A DNA stretch of 64,000 nucleotides from Macrosoma leucophasiata (Eukaryota > Arthropoda > Insecta > Lepidoptera > Hedylidae). This document shows positions 10,948-22,261 of the stretch, piece by piece (within the stretch, counting starts at the first letter, position 1; each line of letters begins with the position of its first letter). Position numbers and translations under genes: made by a program. Under the pieces are notes generated by a model, which saw only the letters and a list, made by a program, of their open reading frames with translations, had not been told where the DNA came from and ran no database searches. The stretch lies in the NCBI GenBank assembly GCA_036365455.1, contig JAWQUS010000010.1, positions 13,648,501 to 13,712,500 on the forward strand, read 5' to 3'.

Positions 10948-13900
10948 GTGAGTATGTCATATCGGTACATAGCAATAGATATAAGTAATTTTCATTTCAT
11001 TGGGTTTTTTCGAAACGAAGTTCCTTGTTGCGCTGTAGTAGTAGTAGTAGTAATATTAGCGCGCTGGCTAAGAGGGCTAGGCGAGCGTCACGAAAAATCC
11101 TCACGATACTTTTGCTATAGTGCATAGCGCTCGGAGAGAGGGCAGGCCGACTATAGGATTCGACCTATTCGTTCTCTTTCTCTCTGTCGCTCTCGACAAT
11201 GACAAGCCACGCGACGCGCGCGTTTCTTGTGTATGCGTACATTGTTTTGTCGTGTTCGTGTGTGTGTAGTTTTAGTTATTTTAAAAAATAAACAATGGAT
11301 TGTGAAAGTGGTTCATTAGAAGTTGAAGAGGAACTTCGTTCCAATCGGGTGTCCCACATTTGACACCTCAGCTCAGACAGTTTTTTTTATTTTACAGCTT
11401 TTCTTATTATATTCTTATTAAATCTATTTTAGGTTAAATCCTTTAGTTGATTTCAAAATAGGATGTTATAATATTATAGGATTTAATTTAAATATTTAAA
11501 CGACATTGTAGTCCATTCGTCTCTCTTTGAATTACATTTTTTGCAAATAATATGAAGTACGTAAGTTTTTCGTATAATTATTATTTTCTATAATTGGAAC
11601 ACATTTGAGACCACAAAAATATTATTAATAAGACCAAGATTTGATAAATACAATAGAAGTGCTATTAGCGCGTGACATTGTTGTCTCTCCGGCACTAATT
11701 CCGGTGATCTGTCAATTCTTCTCATTAACACAAATATAAGATTTATTGTATGTATGATATTAATAAGCTAAACGATAGAAGATTTTGAACCTACACGAAC
11801 GCGTTTACGGCTCACTTTCTCTTAATAGTATATCCATTACTACTACTAATGATACTAAGGTTATTCGTTAAGAACAGTTGTACAAACCATAGCTCCGTGT
11901 GTGAACATTGTTTAAAAACAATATAGTGCAAGTTTCAAGTGTTTTGTGATGAAATTTCGTTAAACTAATATTTATAATCCAGGACAATAAATAGAACTCA
12001 AACACTAGAACACTAAGAAATCATCCATTAAATCTTTCATAATTCTGTGTTAAAAACTAATTGTCAAATTCAAGTGACAGCCCATTGACAGTGATTGACA
12101 TTTTTTTTTTGTTATGGCATCGCTATTACGCATATTGCCAGTGTCAAGTAAAACGATATTCCGTATTTATTTAAGCAGCGTAAAAGTTAGTATAATATAG
12201 TATTATATGTAAGTATTAAGTATATAAGTTATCAAGTATAATATGTCAGTCAAGTGAGTTACAATCAAGTTATTCGAGTAAAGCGATGGCTACTTTACCA
12301 GAACATTTACAATGAAGTTTTGAAGGCAACCTGAAAGGTCGTGTTTTCGCACTGTTATTCTATTTCACTATACATGGGCACTGTAATAAACTTATATCAA
12401 ACAAAATGCCACCAACTTTATTCAATATAACTTAAAAATACACCAAGAAAATGAAATAAAATAAGAGCACCATACGCCTCTTTCAAGGTTCCCGCCAAAA
12501 CCAGTGATTGACATTGTGCATAAACAACCAACTGTCAACCACAGAGTGAACAGAGCCCTTTTACGTTCCATCATACGCATAGTAATTGGGTAGCTACAGA
12601 TTAAATAAAGCATAACAGTTCGATTACTATCAAGTCTCCGCCTGTTGAGTAGTGCCATACATATAGACTAGAGAAGTAGTGCTAAAAAATGATTCTCTGT
12701 GACATTACAATATGTCACTGTCAAGCCACTCGACGACTAAACTCCGGTGTTACTCAAATTCCGACCCAGCACAATCAGACACTACACAAAATATTACGCA
12801 GCGGAAAAGGAAACAGACAGATAATGAGTTGAGCGACGCCTTTCTGGCGTTCACGGACGAGATAAAACTGACTTTGACAGAATGGAAAAAGGATTTTGAT
12901 AAGCAATTGGATATCATTAGTGGCATTCAATCCAACACTGACAACCTTACGGCAGCCATCGCGGAAATCAAACAAGACATTAGCATCTTGAGCAGTACTC
13001 AAAAGACTCTTAAGACACAGATAGACACTATAACAACTAAACAAACAGCGATGACGTCAGAGATAACTTCGCTACAAACTCCAACTCGATTCATCATCAG
13101 CAAGAGGATCTACTAACACGTGTCTCCAAAATAGAATCCATGCGCAAGGACGAACTACAACTAAATGGAAAGGTGGATCATCTGGAAGCTAAAATTGAAA
13201 CGATTGAACAGCAAGCTAGACTTAACAACATAGAAATCAGTAATCTACCGGAGAGAAGAAGTGAAAACCTAATAAACATAGTAAAAGAAATAGGCAACCT
13301 GATCAAGTAAAATATCGATGAAAAAGATATCATGGCTGTACACCGAGTACCACATGCGAAACAAAACGACACAAAACCTAAGAACATTATTCTAAAATTT
13401 ACATCTAGAAACATGCGAGATGAAGTTTTGAGCGCCTATCGGTCTTACAAAGGTTTGAAATCAGATCAACTTAATATCTCAGACACGCAACACGTAATTT
13501 ATTTAAATCAACATCTTACTCTGCCAAATAAAATTATTTTTCTCGAAACAAGACAGGCGGCAAAACTGCATCTCTTTTAGTTTGTCTGGGTTAAACATGC
13601 TACCATTCTTGTTCGAAAAGACGAAAACTCGCCTTTATTCGCAATTGGAGCTAAAACTGACATTGATAAAATTAAAAATTATAAAATCACAACTACTTCA
13701 CATCAAACATTTTGACACCGAACGTTACTTTGTTGTTTTTATTAATACTCACTATATGTCACTTGTAGTCATTCGAATCAGCTCAAGTTTACAAATAATC
13801 ATCATTAACAGTTTATTGAACCCTGTGAAACTTTTGGCTCCATATTTAAATTCATTAATTATGTTTTTGTTTAAAAATGGAATTTTTCTAGGCACGCTTT

Positions 13901-16900
13901 CCACATCATATTCCAACACAATTGATAATCGTTACATTGTATTTAGGAAAGATCGCGATCGAAGAACTACAAATAAACTTGATGGGGGCGGCTTATTGAT
14001 AGCGGTCCTTAAAGAATTCAAAGCTAATTCCTTAAATATACAATTTAACACATTGCCATCTTGTGTAGAATACCTGTTTATAGAGATAAGTATAAACAAA
14101 ACACATTGTTTAATTAATGCTACATACATACCTCCAGATACAAAAACTGATATTCCTATTGAATATCTAAAAAACCTAAGAGATAGATTAATAAATATTA
14201 AAAATTTCATCATAGCAGGTGATTTTAACTTACCAAAACTAGAATGGAATACGAAATCTGTTAATGGCCAGGGTCTTACTTGTTCGGGTAATTCAAATAT
14301 AGATATAGAATTTTCTAATTTTTTAAGCAGTTTAAATGCTACTCAAATTAACTACATCAAAAATAGCTTACATAGAACCCTTGACTTGCTTATTACTAAT
14401 TTCGATTGTGATGTGACACAACCTCAAGTAGCATTTACAAAAATTGACGCACCTCACCCACCTGTTGTAGTCTTTTTCTCCTTAGGGGTGAACACTAATT
14501 ATAATTCGCGCAGATCAATTATTAAACCAAACTTTTATAGAGCAAACTATGAAGACATTAATGACTGCCTAAATAAAACTGATTGGAATTTCACCTTTAA
14601 AGATTTATCCGTTAATGAAGCTGTCTCATCATTCTACGACAAACTGTATAATATAATTAAATTACACGTCCCTGTCACGACTCGTAAAGCAACTAACTTT
14701 CCTACATGATTCCCACCTTCACTAGTTCATATTTTCAGAAACAAAAATAGGGCCTGGATAAAATATAAAGTATACAAAAATGAAAACGCTGGAGAGCGTG
14801 CACCGCTCCACGCACTCATGCACCTTTACGATAAATTCTTCGTAGACATTGATCTATTTGCACTGTCTGAACTTGCATTTAAAAGATCAGTAGCACTTGC
14901 TATCACACAAACATGAAATAAATTAGCTTTGTCGATTACCTCTCATACATTTTAAGACACACATTATAGTAACTTACCTGTGGATGACGTAGTTGGTTGC
15001 ATATTTATTATAACAAAATATGATATTGATACTCATTATGTAACACACAATATGTAACTGTTTGTTGTTCCCAATAAAATAAAATAAAATAAAAATTAAG
15101 TACCAAATATGTTAGCATGAGTACGTTGTTATTGTCATTGAATGTAGTAGTAAATATACAAACCGGCGACACTTTCCGATTAATTTCAATAACCTACCAT
15201 TTCTATTGCCTTGTTACTCAGATTTCCGTGGTTGTAACAGAATCTATTAACAGATATTATTCGTAGTCTGGTCCTCATAGATATTAGTGGTTCTTAGAAA
15301 TGCGCCTACTTGGTTCTATTGTGCCATGTTGTTGGATTTGAGTTGATTTAGTTATATTGTATTTTATGAAAGACTAATTTTTGCTCGTGACTTTGTCCTG
15401 TAATTAAAAAAACAAAACTAGAGTTAAAAAATATCAACGTTAAGAAACACATATTGTCTTAGTACCTATAGTTAAATAGCAATACATTATATGTGTAGAG
15501 AAGTCGGCAGCTTATATTAATAAAAAAATGCAAACACAATAATAATAGGGAATATTCATGATTTTTTTTTTCGTCTTAAATTAATCATTTACTTATATAT
15601 ATCGTAGAAAAATTATAAATAGGCCTGAAAATATTACAGTTATTTTTCAAAGTGAAATTTAAAACATTTAGTAAATTTGAGCTCTTCAAACGCCGTCATT
15701 TTGACGACGTGTGTTGTGTCACGTCACGTCACAACACACGTCGAGTGTTTTTTACTCTAAACTTTTGTGTTACTTCATACGTATTTTCAATTTTAATTGC
15801 TCTACAAATCATGGAAGAAGCAACTGAGCCATCTTACAAGTATTGTATAGTACCTAAGTGCAAAAATAGTATTAGAAAAACACCAGAAAAAGTGTTATTT
15901 CGTCTCGATCAATGGCGGCGCGTTTTGGAAGTTTGAATTTCGTTCCCTTATTTTGCACTATTTACATATTATTTAATGGCATTAAATAATTAGTAAATAA
16001 AAAAAAACTTTGTAATTATAATATGACGTTGATTAGTATTCGAGAAAAAATATTTGAGACAATTTTAAATTTTATGCATATTCCCTATTAAGATATACTA
16101 AATAAACAAAATACAAATTAATGCAATAAATAACTCAATGTACGACAAAATAATAATTCAACTTAGATAAAATGGTATTTTTGATGAAAGTATGAAAACT
16201 ATAGATATGGAACATATTTAAATGATTAAAAGTAAAGAATGATTTCACTTTTTAATGCGCACTTAAATGTAGGGTTATTATTAAAAAATGTTACCTTTTC
16301 AGACGCCTACAAAGAAATCACCTGGAAGAGATCGACAGCGAATCATTCAGAGGCACGAAAAAACTTTTTCATGTGGATTTATCCAATAATTTCCTGTATA
16401 CTCTCCCTGAACGTTTGTTTGCAAACAATACATTTTTAGAAACAATTGATATTTCTAGCAACCAAATAATATATATTCCATCCGACAGTTTTGTGGGCTT
16501 GGAATCACTTTCAATTTTAGATCTATCTAAAAACAAAATTCAACGTATTGAAAATGGAACGTTTTCGTTGGAAAATCTGCAGATTTTGAAGCTTTCTGAT
16601 AATCGCATTTCCAACATCTCTGAGAATGCTTTTGAAAATCTTTTATCACTAGAAACGTTATTAGTGGATAGAAATAAACTGTATAGTGTGCCTGCAAAGT
16701 TATTTTGCAATCTTAATTGCTTAACTTTTTTGGATTTATCGCACAACAATTTGTTGAGTGTAAGTATAAATAAATGTATTGTAAGTATAAATAATAACTT
16801 CTTAAAGTTTTAAATTGTACGCTGAGAACTTATTTAATTGGATATTCTTTGTGTACAAGTTGTAATTTGAAAATAGTAAGTCGATAAAATAAAAAGAAAG

Positions 16901-19900
16901 CCGTGTTTTATAATTGTCTACCATTTTTCTTGAGATGAATAGAGAGAGATGGCTTCATTGTTATCTGATAAAAAATATGTTAACTTTTGCCTTTATAAAA
17001 TAACTAACTGTTGACATAAAATTGGTTTCATTCATAAAGTTTTACATGAAAACTGAGATTATGGCCTCGCGTTATATTAATATAAGCAACCAACCTATCT
17101 GAATTGAATAAATGTTGCCGCTATATAATTTCACATCCCTCACTAAAGAAATTTAATCTGTGTTTCACATATCAAATATATCTAATAATATGGTCCTGTA
17201 ATGACTGGTAGTGCAGTGAACCGACCCTAAATGTGGCAACATATTTTTCTTCAAGCTTTTAACCATTATTCATAAGATACAGTATCGTGTATTCTCTGGT
17301 TATAGTCCACCGTAAATTTGTACTTTTGATATTTTGTTGATATAAAATTATCGAATGTTACAAATGTGTGCTTTTACTTTTTACAATTTAGGTACATAAT
17401 AATTATAATACCTACACATGATGTAAAGTTAATGATTGAATTATTACCCCCTTATTCATAAACGTATTTTAGCTAAAGTGTTTCTAATCTCTCCTTTGTT
17501 TTTTTCTATCCTGCACATTTAACAATGCATCTGACAAAGACAAAGCATTCTATAGCTAAAACGTATCTAATGTACGTTTATAAATGAGGGGGTTAGTATA
17601 CAGGTATTATATATGCATATTCATATTTTTTTTAACTATTTGAAAACTACTAACGACTAAAAATGTTTCAGTTGAGTGGAATGGAGTTTCAAAAGCTAAC
17701 ACTATTGCGTAATTTGGATTTAAAGGAGAACGCTATTTCGAAGCTGCCAGATGACACGTTTACGAACTGTTCGAGCTTAGAGAAATTAGATTTGTCGAAA
17801 AACAAATTGCGGTTTTTGAACTTATCCGCATTCAGTGGACTGGAAAATCTCACTTCGCTAATTTTATCGGATAATCAAATATATGAAGTGCACTTCAAAA
17901 CTTTTGCTCACTTGAAGAACTTAACTACTCTGTTAGTTGTATTTTATTTTGTTGTGACCGATCTAATAGTTCAGTGCTCAGGTTAAGTTTTCAATTGCTC
18001 CTTACTTACAATGTGGTAACTTTCAACATTGTATTTCCTCGGCACCTGTGTACGCGTATTCTTAGATCCAATTTCGCGTTCCATTTAATAGCATTAATGT
18101 TCTCAAAGTATATTCTGTGTATCTTTAATATACTTGGCTTTTAAAAGCTCTCGTTACCAACTTTGAGTGCCACCTTATTTATCTGCTAAATGATATTGTT
18201 TCACGCTACATTGTCCCGAGGTTGACAGGCCTCAGGCAAGGCTCAGGAGTGGCAATGTAACATTAAGTATTATAAGTTTTATATTAATGTGGCTCCAGGC
18301 TCCATGTTTAATATAAAACCTACAAATAAGTTTATTATTCATTGATGGTAAAGTTAAGGGCGGCCACACAAAACTGCGATGCGATGCGATGCGACGACCC
18401 ATCGCAGGCAATGCATTCGTAATTGTGCGAGCTCGCAGATATTTGCGATGTGATGCGAATTCGCAGTAATGTGTGTACCCTAATCTGTAACATCTAGGTA
18501 CAGTAGGTACTCAACAATTAATATTGCACGTCGAGCCTGCGAAAGAGATGATCGGCTCGTTTCGACTTCGTAGAGCGTTATCTCTGTTGCATACTGCCTA
18601 CGTAAGCACTGACAGTCCGGTATTGGTCAAAACTTGATCAAAATGGTCGACAAACATCAAATAGGTACGGTGCGAGAGAGATAACGCTCTACAGACCCAA
18701 AATAAGCCGAAGACTCCTTCCTAGGTTCGATGTACAATATTTCTTGTTGAGCATTGCACATAATTATATCGGCTGAATTGAAAAACCTTCTCCTTTTTGA
18801 AGTCAGTTAAAAACAACAAAAATGTTTCAATGTCATGCTTTGCAAAAAAAAAACCTACAGCTTAACCGAAATATGGACGCTTTAAACACTACCATTTAGA
18901 AGCAGGTAGATTAGGTGGTGCTTTCTGTACCTATACACTAAAGTTCCGTCACTGGACCAGATAAACTGAGCATATTTATGTGAAGTAATTTGCTAATTGC
19001 CATTGTCAACCAAATTTTAAAAAACAAAATTTTACTGGTGGTAAAGTTCCAGTGACGGAGCTCGCGGGCGTAGTCACCACCGCATTACCTAATATACTTG
19101 CAGCTAAATGGTAGTGTTCAGCACTATCGTGTTCCGGTCAGGTGGTAATGTACGGCCCTGTAATTTCCGGCACAGGGGCATAACACCTTTGGCCTGAGGA
19201 GTAGTAACGCATCTGAATTTTGACCTTGGTCTTTGTATGGGTGTCTATAGGCTATAGTCATCACTTAACATCAAATGAGCATGCTTGTTTGCCACTTCCA
19301 TTACATAAAAAAAAACTTACTTAATTCTTTATTCAGATATTTGGACAACAACATGTTCCCATCTCTACCCTCGCGGACACTGGACTATATGCCAAAGATG
19401 GCAAACGTCAAACTCTCCAACAATCCTTGGCACTGCGACTGTCATGCGCTCTACATATCCGCGTAAGTATCACTTCAGCCTATTTTATTACCGCACCATT
19501 AACATAGGAATCGGCGTGCATGTATGAAGAGAATGATGAAGGCAGACGAGGCACGAGAGGTATGTCAGGACCGGGATATCTGGCGCTCTACACTCTCTGC
19601 CTATACGCGTGAAGATACACACACACACCCTTATCATATTATAGCAATGTACCGCGCACATAACTTAACCCTTACATTGAAGTCAAATGTCTAGCGATAA
19701 TTAATGGCCTGTTTGATGAGGTTTGACTTTAATCTAAGAGCTCATTAAGTCCGCCAATTTTCTGCTGAAGTAGACTACGACCGTTTCGGGACAAACTGTC
19801 TACATACGTTCAATAATAAAAAGCAAAAAGTTGTTGAAACTTGGTTTAAACTAAACCAAGTTTCAAGTGTTAAGTGCGCTTTAATTAGCCATAACATTTT

Positions 19901-20943
19901 GAATTGTCTTCTAAGAAATATGAAACAAATTACTCAAATCAGTTCATATGCGAATGATTACAGAAAGTCTCTCCAATAGTTATAACGAAGCCATATATTA
20001 CCATCTAACTAGAACACGATAGTGCTGAACACTACCATTTGGAGTCAGATGGATAAGATAACGTTTACCTATTAATGTCAATTAATTGTATAAGATACGA
20101 GTAACATAATTTAATATTGATTATTTGTCAGATACATATACATATAAGGTATGAAACCATCCTGTACCTGACTTTAGAATATGAATAGTGATCAATTAAA
20201 TATCGAAAGTGTTTATTTGAGCAAATATTTTCATTGTTTATCAAATAGTCTATTTATTTGTAGGTATGCGCTCGTGTGGAATGGAAATGCGCGAAGTGAT
20301 ATCAAATATCTGTTGACTGTTATCACATAATTATGTATAAATTAATAAATACGTTTTTTTTTTTAATAAATAAATACGCTTACACTCACAGCTCCACATT
20401 AGGTATTATATAAACCTGTGTCGTAGATGCCGATGTATACATACAACAAATACACAAACCAGAACCACCCAGAAATACCCAGACCCGAAACAAATATATG
20501 TAGGCCATACAAGTATTCGTTCCGGTGCGGGGATCAAACCCGCGACCCTTCCAATCAAACGGTGGTTTCGCACCGTTGGACTAACCGGGTCGTCAATCTC
20601 GTATTAAGCTTAAACTATGCATTTCAATGTTTAGTCACTTTTAATTTATATTTGTGCTTATATTTTTAAAACGTATTGATAAATTTATTGCAGTTGGGTC
20701 CGACTTAACGAAATGAAGATATGGGATTACTCTCCAACATGCGTATCGCCTTGGTACCTTGAAGGGCACTTCTTAAAAAAACTCAAATTTCCTGAACTGT
20801 GCGCTGGGCAGTGGGCAAGTATGGTGAATCTGTCTCCACGTCTTCCAATGCAACAGCTATTGGCTCTCAACGTCACCGTGAATAGAAAACCACAAGACAG
20901 TATGGAACAGAATCATGAAGATACTCAGACTGACTCTTGGTAG
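10804..20943 (+). CDS. Secreted leucine-rich-repeat protein (spliced, 5' incomplete)
   Basis: Five exons join in frame: 10804-10947, 16303-16759, 17672-17931, 19337-19462, 20694-20943 (412 residues from the first visible codon). All have AG acceptors and GT donors (gtgagt, gtaagt, gttagt, gtaagt). The product holds about 14 extracellular-type LRRs with 'LxxLDLSxNxI/L' cores, then a C-terminal cap 'NPWHCDCHALYI...' with later cysteines in 'PTCVSP' and 'ELCAGQW'. The tail is hydrophilic and ends 'TDSW' at TAG. No transmembrane segment or GPI-like hydrophobic tail is visible, so a secreted protein is likely. Family resemblance is to insect secreted LRR proteins (slit/LRRC15-like ectodomains); no ortholog is claimed. 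The N-terminus is missing. Confidence 0.88.
10948..12059. other. LRR intron 1, 5' part
   Basis: Holds a GTA trinucleotide run (about 11037-11052) and a GC-richer block (11060-11250) leading to a short ORF beginning 'MDCESGSLEVEEELR' at 11294. Short inverted 'aacgaagttcct' motifs near 11018 and 11330 bracket it, so it may be a transposon remnant. I cannot name it. Confidence 0.35.
12060..12700. repeat. R5 repeat copy
   Basis: Shares long blocks ('tatggcatcgctattacgca', 'cgatggctact..ccagaaca', 'gggcactgtaataaa', 'gccaccaactttatt') with the composite element at 27679-29720. There the same blocks are split by a retrotransposon insertion. Here it abuts the 5' side of a LINE. Confidence 0.7.
12712..13580 (+). 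pseudogene. Decayed non-LTR retrotransposon ORF1
   Basis: The first open frame (12712-13116) is hydrophilic and predicted coiled coil (heptad-like I/L spacing in 'LSSTQKTLKTQIDTITTKQ'). After a frameshift near 13085 the coil continues ('VSKIESMRKDELQ', 'HLEAKIETIEQQARLNNIEI'). A basic RNA-binding-like domain follows ('MAVHRVPHAKQ', 'NIILKFTSRNMRDEVL'), broken by stops at about 13308 and 13578. This coil plus C-terminal domain order is the ORF1p type of lepidopteran LINEs, a domain also related to the baculovirus FP family. Not functional. Confidence 0.6.
13582..14709 (+). pseudogene. Non-LTR ORF2, endonuclease part only
   Basis: The apurinic-type endonuclease region is recognisable: 'RYIVFRKDRDRRTT', 'GGGLLIAVLKEF', 'INATYIPPDTKTD', the catalytic-type 'IIAGDFNLPKLEW' and 'RTLDLLITNFDCDV'. 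The expected 'SDH' near the end reads 'APHPPVVVFF', i.e. altered. The frame stops at 14709, and the reverse-transcriptase domain (YADD-type core) is absent. A short ORF2 C-terminal-like tail follows at 14725-14900, so the RT was deleted internally. Confidence 0.65.
14710..15103 (+). repeat. 3' end of the LINE
   Basis: After the residual ORF2 tail there is an untranslated stretch ending in an AAAAT/AATAA microsatellite-like tail at about 15074-15095 ('ataaaataaaataaaa'). This fixes the element as + strand, about 2.4 kb long and internally deleted. Confidence 0.6.
15104..15650. other. LRR intron 1, nothing recognised
   Basis: AT-rich, with only short homopolymer runs. No repeat family or exon identified. 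Confidence 0.4.
15705..15743. repeat. 14-bp perfect inverted repeat
   Basis: 'cgacgtgtgttgtg' (15705-15718) and its reverse complement (15730-15743) flank an 11-nt loop. It lies 68 bp upstream of the THAP-like ATG and may be part of that element. Confidence 0.6.
15811..15936 (+). pseudogene. THAP-like zinc-finger N-terminus, truncated
   Basis: 41-codon frame whose first half resembles the start of a THAP DNA-binding domain: 'YKYCIVPKCKNSIRKTPEKV' has the C-x4-C pair and following Thr/Pro. The expected 'FPxD...W', C-x2-H and AVPTIF-type end are missing and the frame stops early. It sits in an LRR intron and is probably a relic of a THAP-bearing transposon. Compare the fuller THAP exon at 59642-59819. 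Confidence 0.4.
16303..16759 (+). CDS. LRR gene exon b (six to seven repeats)
   Basis: 457 nt, phase 2 in and phase 0 out (GTAAGT). Repeats read 'RLQRNHLEEIDSESFRGT', 'HVDLSNNFLYTLPERLF', 'TIDISSNQIIYIPSDSF', 'ILDLSKNKIQRIENGTF', 'ILKLSDNRISNISENAF', 'TLLVDRNKLYSVPAKLF', 'FLDLSHNNLLS'. These are textbook 24-residue extracellular LRRs. The frame runs on only 51 nt past the donor. Confidence 0.9.
16760..17671. other. LRR intron 2
   Basis: AT-rich. A weak inverted pair 'ccccttattcataaacgta' (about 17448) and 'acgtttataaatgaggggg' (17573) brackets 17448-17594, likely a small foldback/MITE copy. Confidence 0.45.
17672..17931 (+). CDS. LRR gene exon c (about four repeats)
   Basis: 260 nt, phase 0 in and phase 2 out. 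'NLDLKENAISKLPDDTF', 'KLDLSKNKLRFLNLSAF', 'SLILSDNQIYEVHFKTF' are clear. I chose the GTTAGT donor after 'ctactct' because it joins exon d to give 'LTTLYLDNNMF', a perfect LRR core; the nearby GTTGTA and GTATTT sites would break phase. Confidence 0.85.
18375..18475. repeat. GCGAT-rich repeat block
   Basis: 'gcgatgcgatgcgatgcgac' followed by dispersed 'tcgcag' and 'gcgatg' motifs in both orientations, unusually GC-rich for the region. Possibly part of a MITE. Confidence 0.4.
18512..18765. mobile_element. Foldback/MITE element, about 250 bp
   Basis: The left arm ('ctcaacaattaatattgcac...cgtagagcgttatctct') is repeated inverted on the right ('gagataacgctctacagac...caatatttcttgttgagc') with moderate divergence over about 80 bp per arm. 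A single-arm relative lies at 7079-7200. No coding. Confidence 0.6.
18860..18960 (-). repeat. Degenerate R1 fragment
   Basis: 'cactaccatttagaagcagg', 'attaggtggtgc' and 'gttccgtcactgga' are the reversed R1 5' half. Confidence 0.55.
19030..19314 (+). repeat. R1 repeat abutting LRR exon d
   Basis: Full R1 from 'actggtggtaaagttcc' to 'cattacataaaaaaaaa'. Its A-tail ends about 22 nt before the acceptor of exon d, so the insertion lies where branch site and pyrimidine tract would be expected. Confidence 0.85.
19337..19462 (+). CDS. LRR gene exon d (last repeat and start of cap)
   Basis: 126 nt, phase 2 to phase 2. Encodes 'YLDNNMFPSLPSRTLDYMP' and 'VKLSNNPWHCDCHALYIS'. 'NPWxCDC' is the hallmark of the LRR C-terminal cap. 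Donor GTAAGT after 'tccgc'. Confidence 0.88.
19505..19625 (+). repeat. Fragment related to the 1356-1607 ORF tail
   Basis: Near-identical to the 3' part of that ORF ('atgtatgaagagaatgatga', 'ctacactctctgcct'), ending in a CA run. Lies in LRR intron 4. Confidence 0.7.
20345..20605 (-). repeat. tRNA-derived SINE, minus strand
   Basis: On the minus strand: a tRNA-like head with B box ('gggtttgatcccc'), then a unique body, then an ATTT-type tail ('aataaataaata' on +). Sister copies at 22385-22605 and 36025-36245. In LRR intron 4. Confidence 0.7.
20694..20943 (+). CDS. LRR gene terminal exon
   Basis: Acceptor 'ttgcag', phase 2. Completes the cap ('WVRLNEMKIWDYSPTCVSPW', 'PELCAGQW') and adds about 40 hydrophilic residues ending 'TQTDSW' at TAG. 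One possible N-glycosylation site ('NVTV'). No membrane anchor. Confidence 0.85.
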
Positions 20944-22261
20944 AAATTACAGGGCCGGTGTCATGTCGTCTTAAAGCAATTGCCTTAATTGGTCATTCTC
21001 CAGATAAGATATAGTTCGTCGCCTAATTTCCGTACCCTTTTTCATTTCCTCGTATAGGTATTCAAATGATATGTTTTTAAGAAGAATCACTGTTAAAACC
21101 GGTCAACTGCAAGTTGGACTCACATTTACATAGGTTTCTCTGTAACCTATAAGTAAAGGAATATTTTGTATTATGGTATTATCGAAACATAACAATTAAA
21201 ATTTTAAGAATTTATCTTTCAAATAATTTAAAAATGATCATCACCTCCAAAAATTGAGCCGAGATAGTAATTTACGAAAATTAATTACATACGTTACTTT
21301 GCTACGTATCTACTACTTCAACTACCATATTGCACGCATACATCCGTCGCACACTGCCGTGCGGAACCGGCAAAGTGAAGAAAACAGATAATTTATATAA
21401 TTTTCAAAGCAAAATAACCTCAAGTGCTTAATAATGATAAGGCATAATTACTAAAAAAGAATTTATTATATCGATTATACTTACTACCAAGACAAAATGA
21501 TTTTGCTGCGGGAAAACCAATATAATTTATGCGTATATGTATGTATATGCGACTATAAAGAAACGAGGCAGTTTAGGTTCATAATAAAAACTCACGTTAT
21601 GCCCTCGAAACACTCATTTTACAAAACAAATATTAGCTAATGACAATTTCAAGCAATCAGTTAGCGGCACGTATCATTGTGTCTCGTTTGTTCGTTCTTT
21701 AAATATGGAGATTTAAGTAAGCTATGATAAGCTAAGAAGTCAGTTTCATATTGACAAAACCACTAATAATAATTTATCGAATAAGTTTAACTATTATCAA
21801 CGTACTCTGAAAAAACAAGTACGGCGGTCTACCGCCCCCAATCGCATATGTCTTATGTATCGCAGAGCAGCACAGCAGAGGTGCGGACCTGCAGGGGTGT
21901 CCCTTAGGCAGTGCGCTAAATTTATTAAGGCCGAGAGCCCTCTGCGCTCGTCAATTAATTTCCCGGTGAAATAGAGTAGTGCCGCCTATATAAACACATT
22001 CCACAAAAAAAAAGTACTGCGATTTAAATACTGCAACAAATGCTATGCTATATTCTATGTGTAACATAAAGATAAAAAAGAACTAGAATTACAATAAACT
22101 TTCACTGTTAGTATTTATTTTAAAACTAAGCCGTATATCTTTTTACGTATCTGTAACAAATTGTATTATGTGTAAGTATGTAGTCGAATTGAAAATTCGA
22201 TTAATTTAGAATGTAAGAATGATAACATAAACTGTAGGTATTAGCCTGGGTTGGTCTTTTT
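20944..22261. other. Intergenic, 3' of the LRR gene
   Basis: The 'acagggccggtgtcatgtcg' motif just after the stop (20948-20970) and AT-rich DNA follow. No obvious AATAAA close to the stop; the nearest A/T-rich signals lie further down. No gene seen. Confidence 0.4.

Noticed and set aside
13332..13580. Viral FP-like gene
   Set aside because: The domain resembles baculovirus FP, but it sits in a LINE ORF1 with coiled coil upstream and endonuclease downstream, and it is broken.
20515..20600. tRNA gene on the minus strand
   Set aside because: The tRNA-like part is fused to a common body and ATTT-type tail repeated at 22.5 and 36.2 kb, so it is a SINE head.
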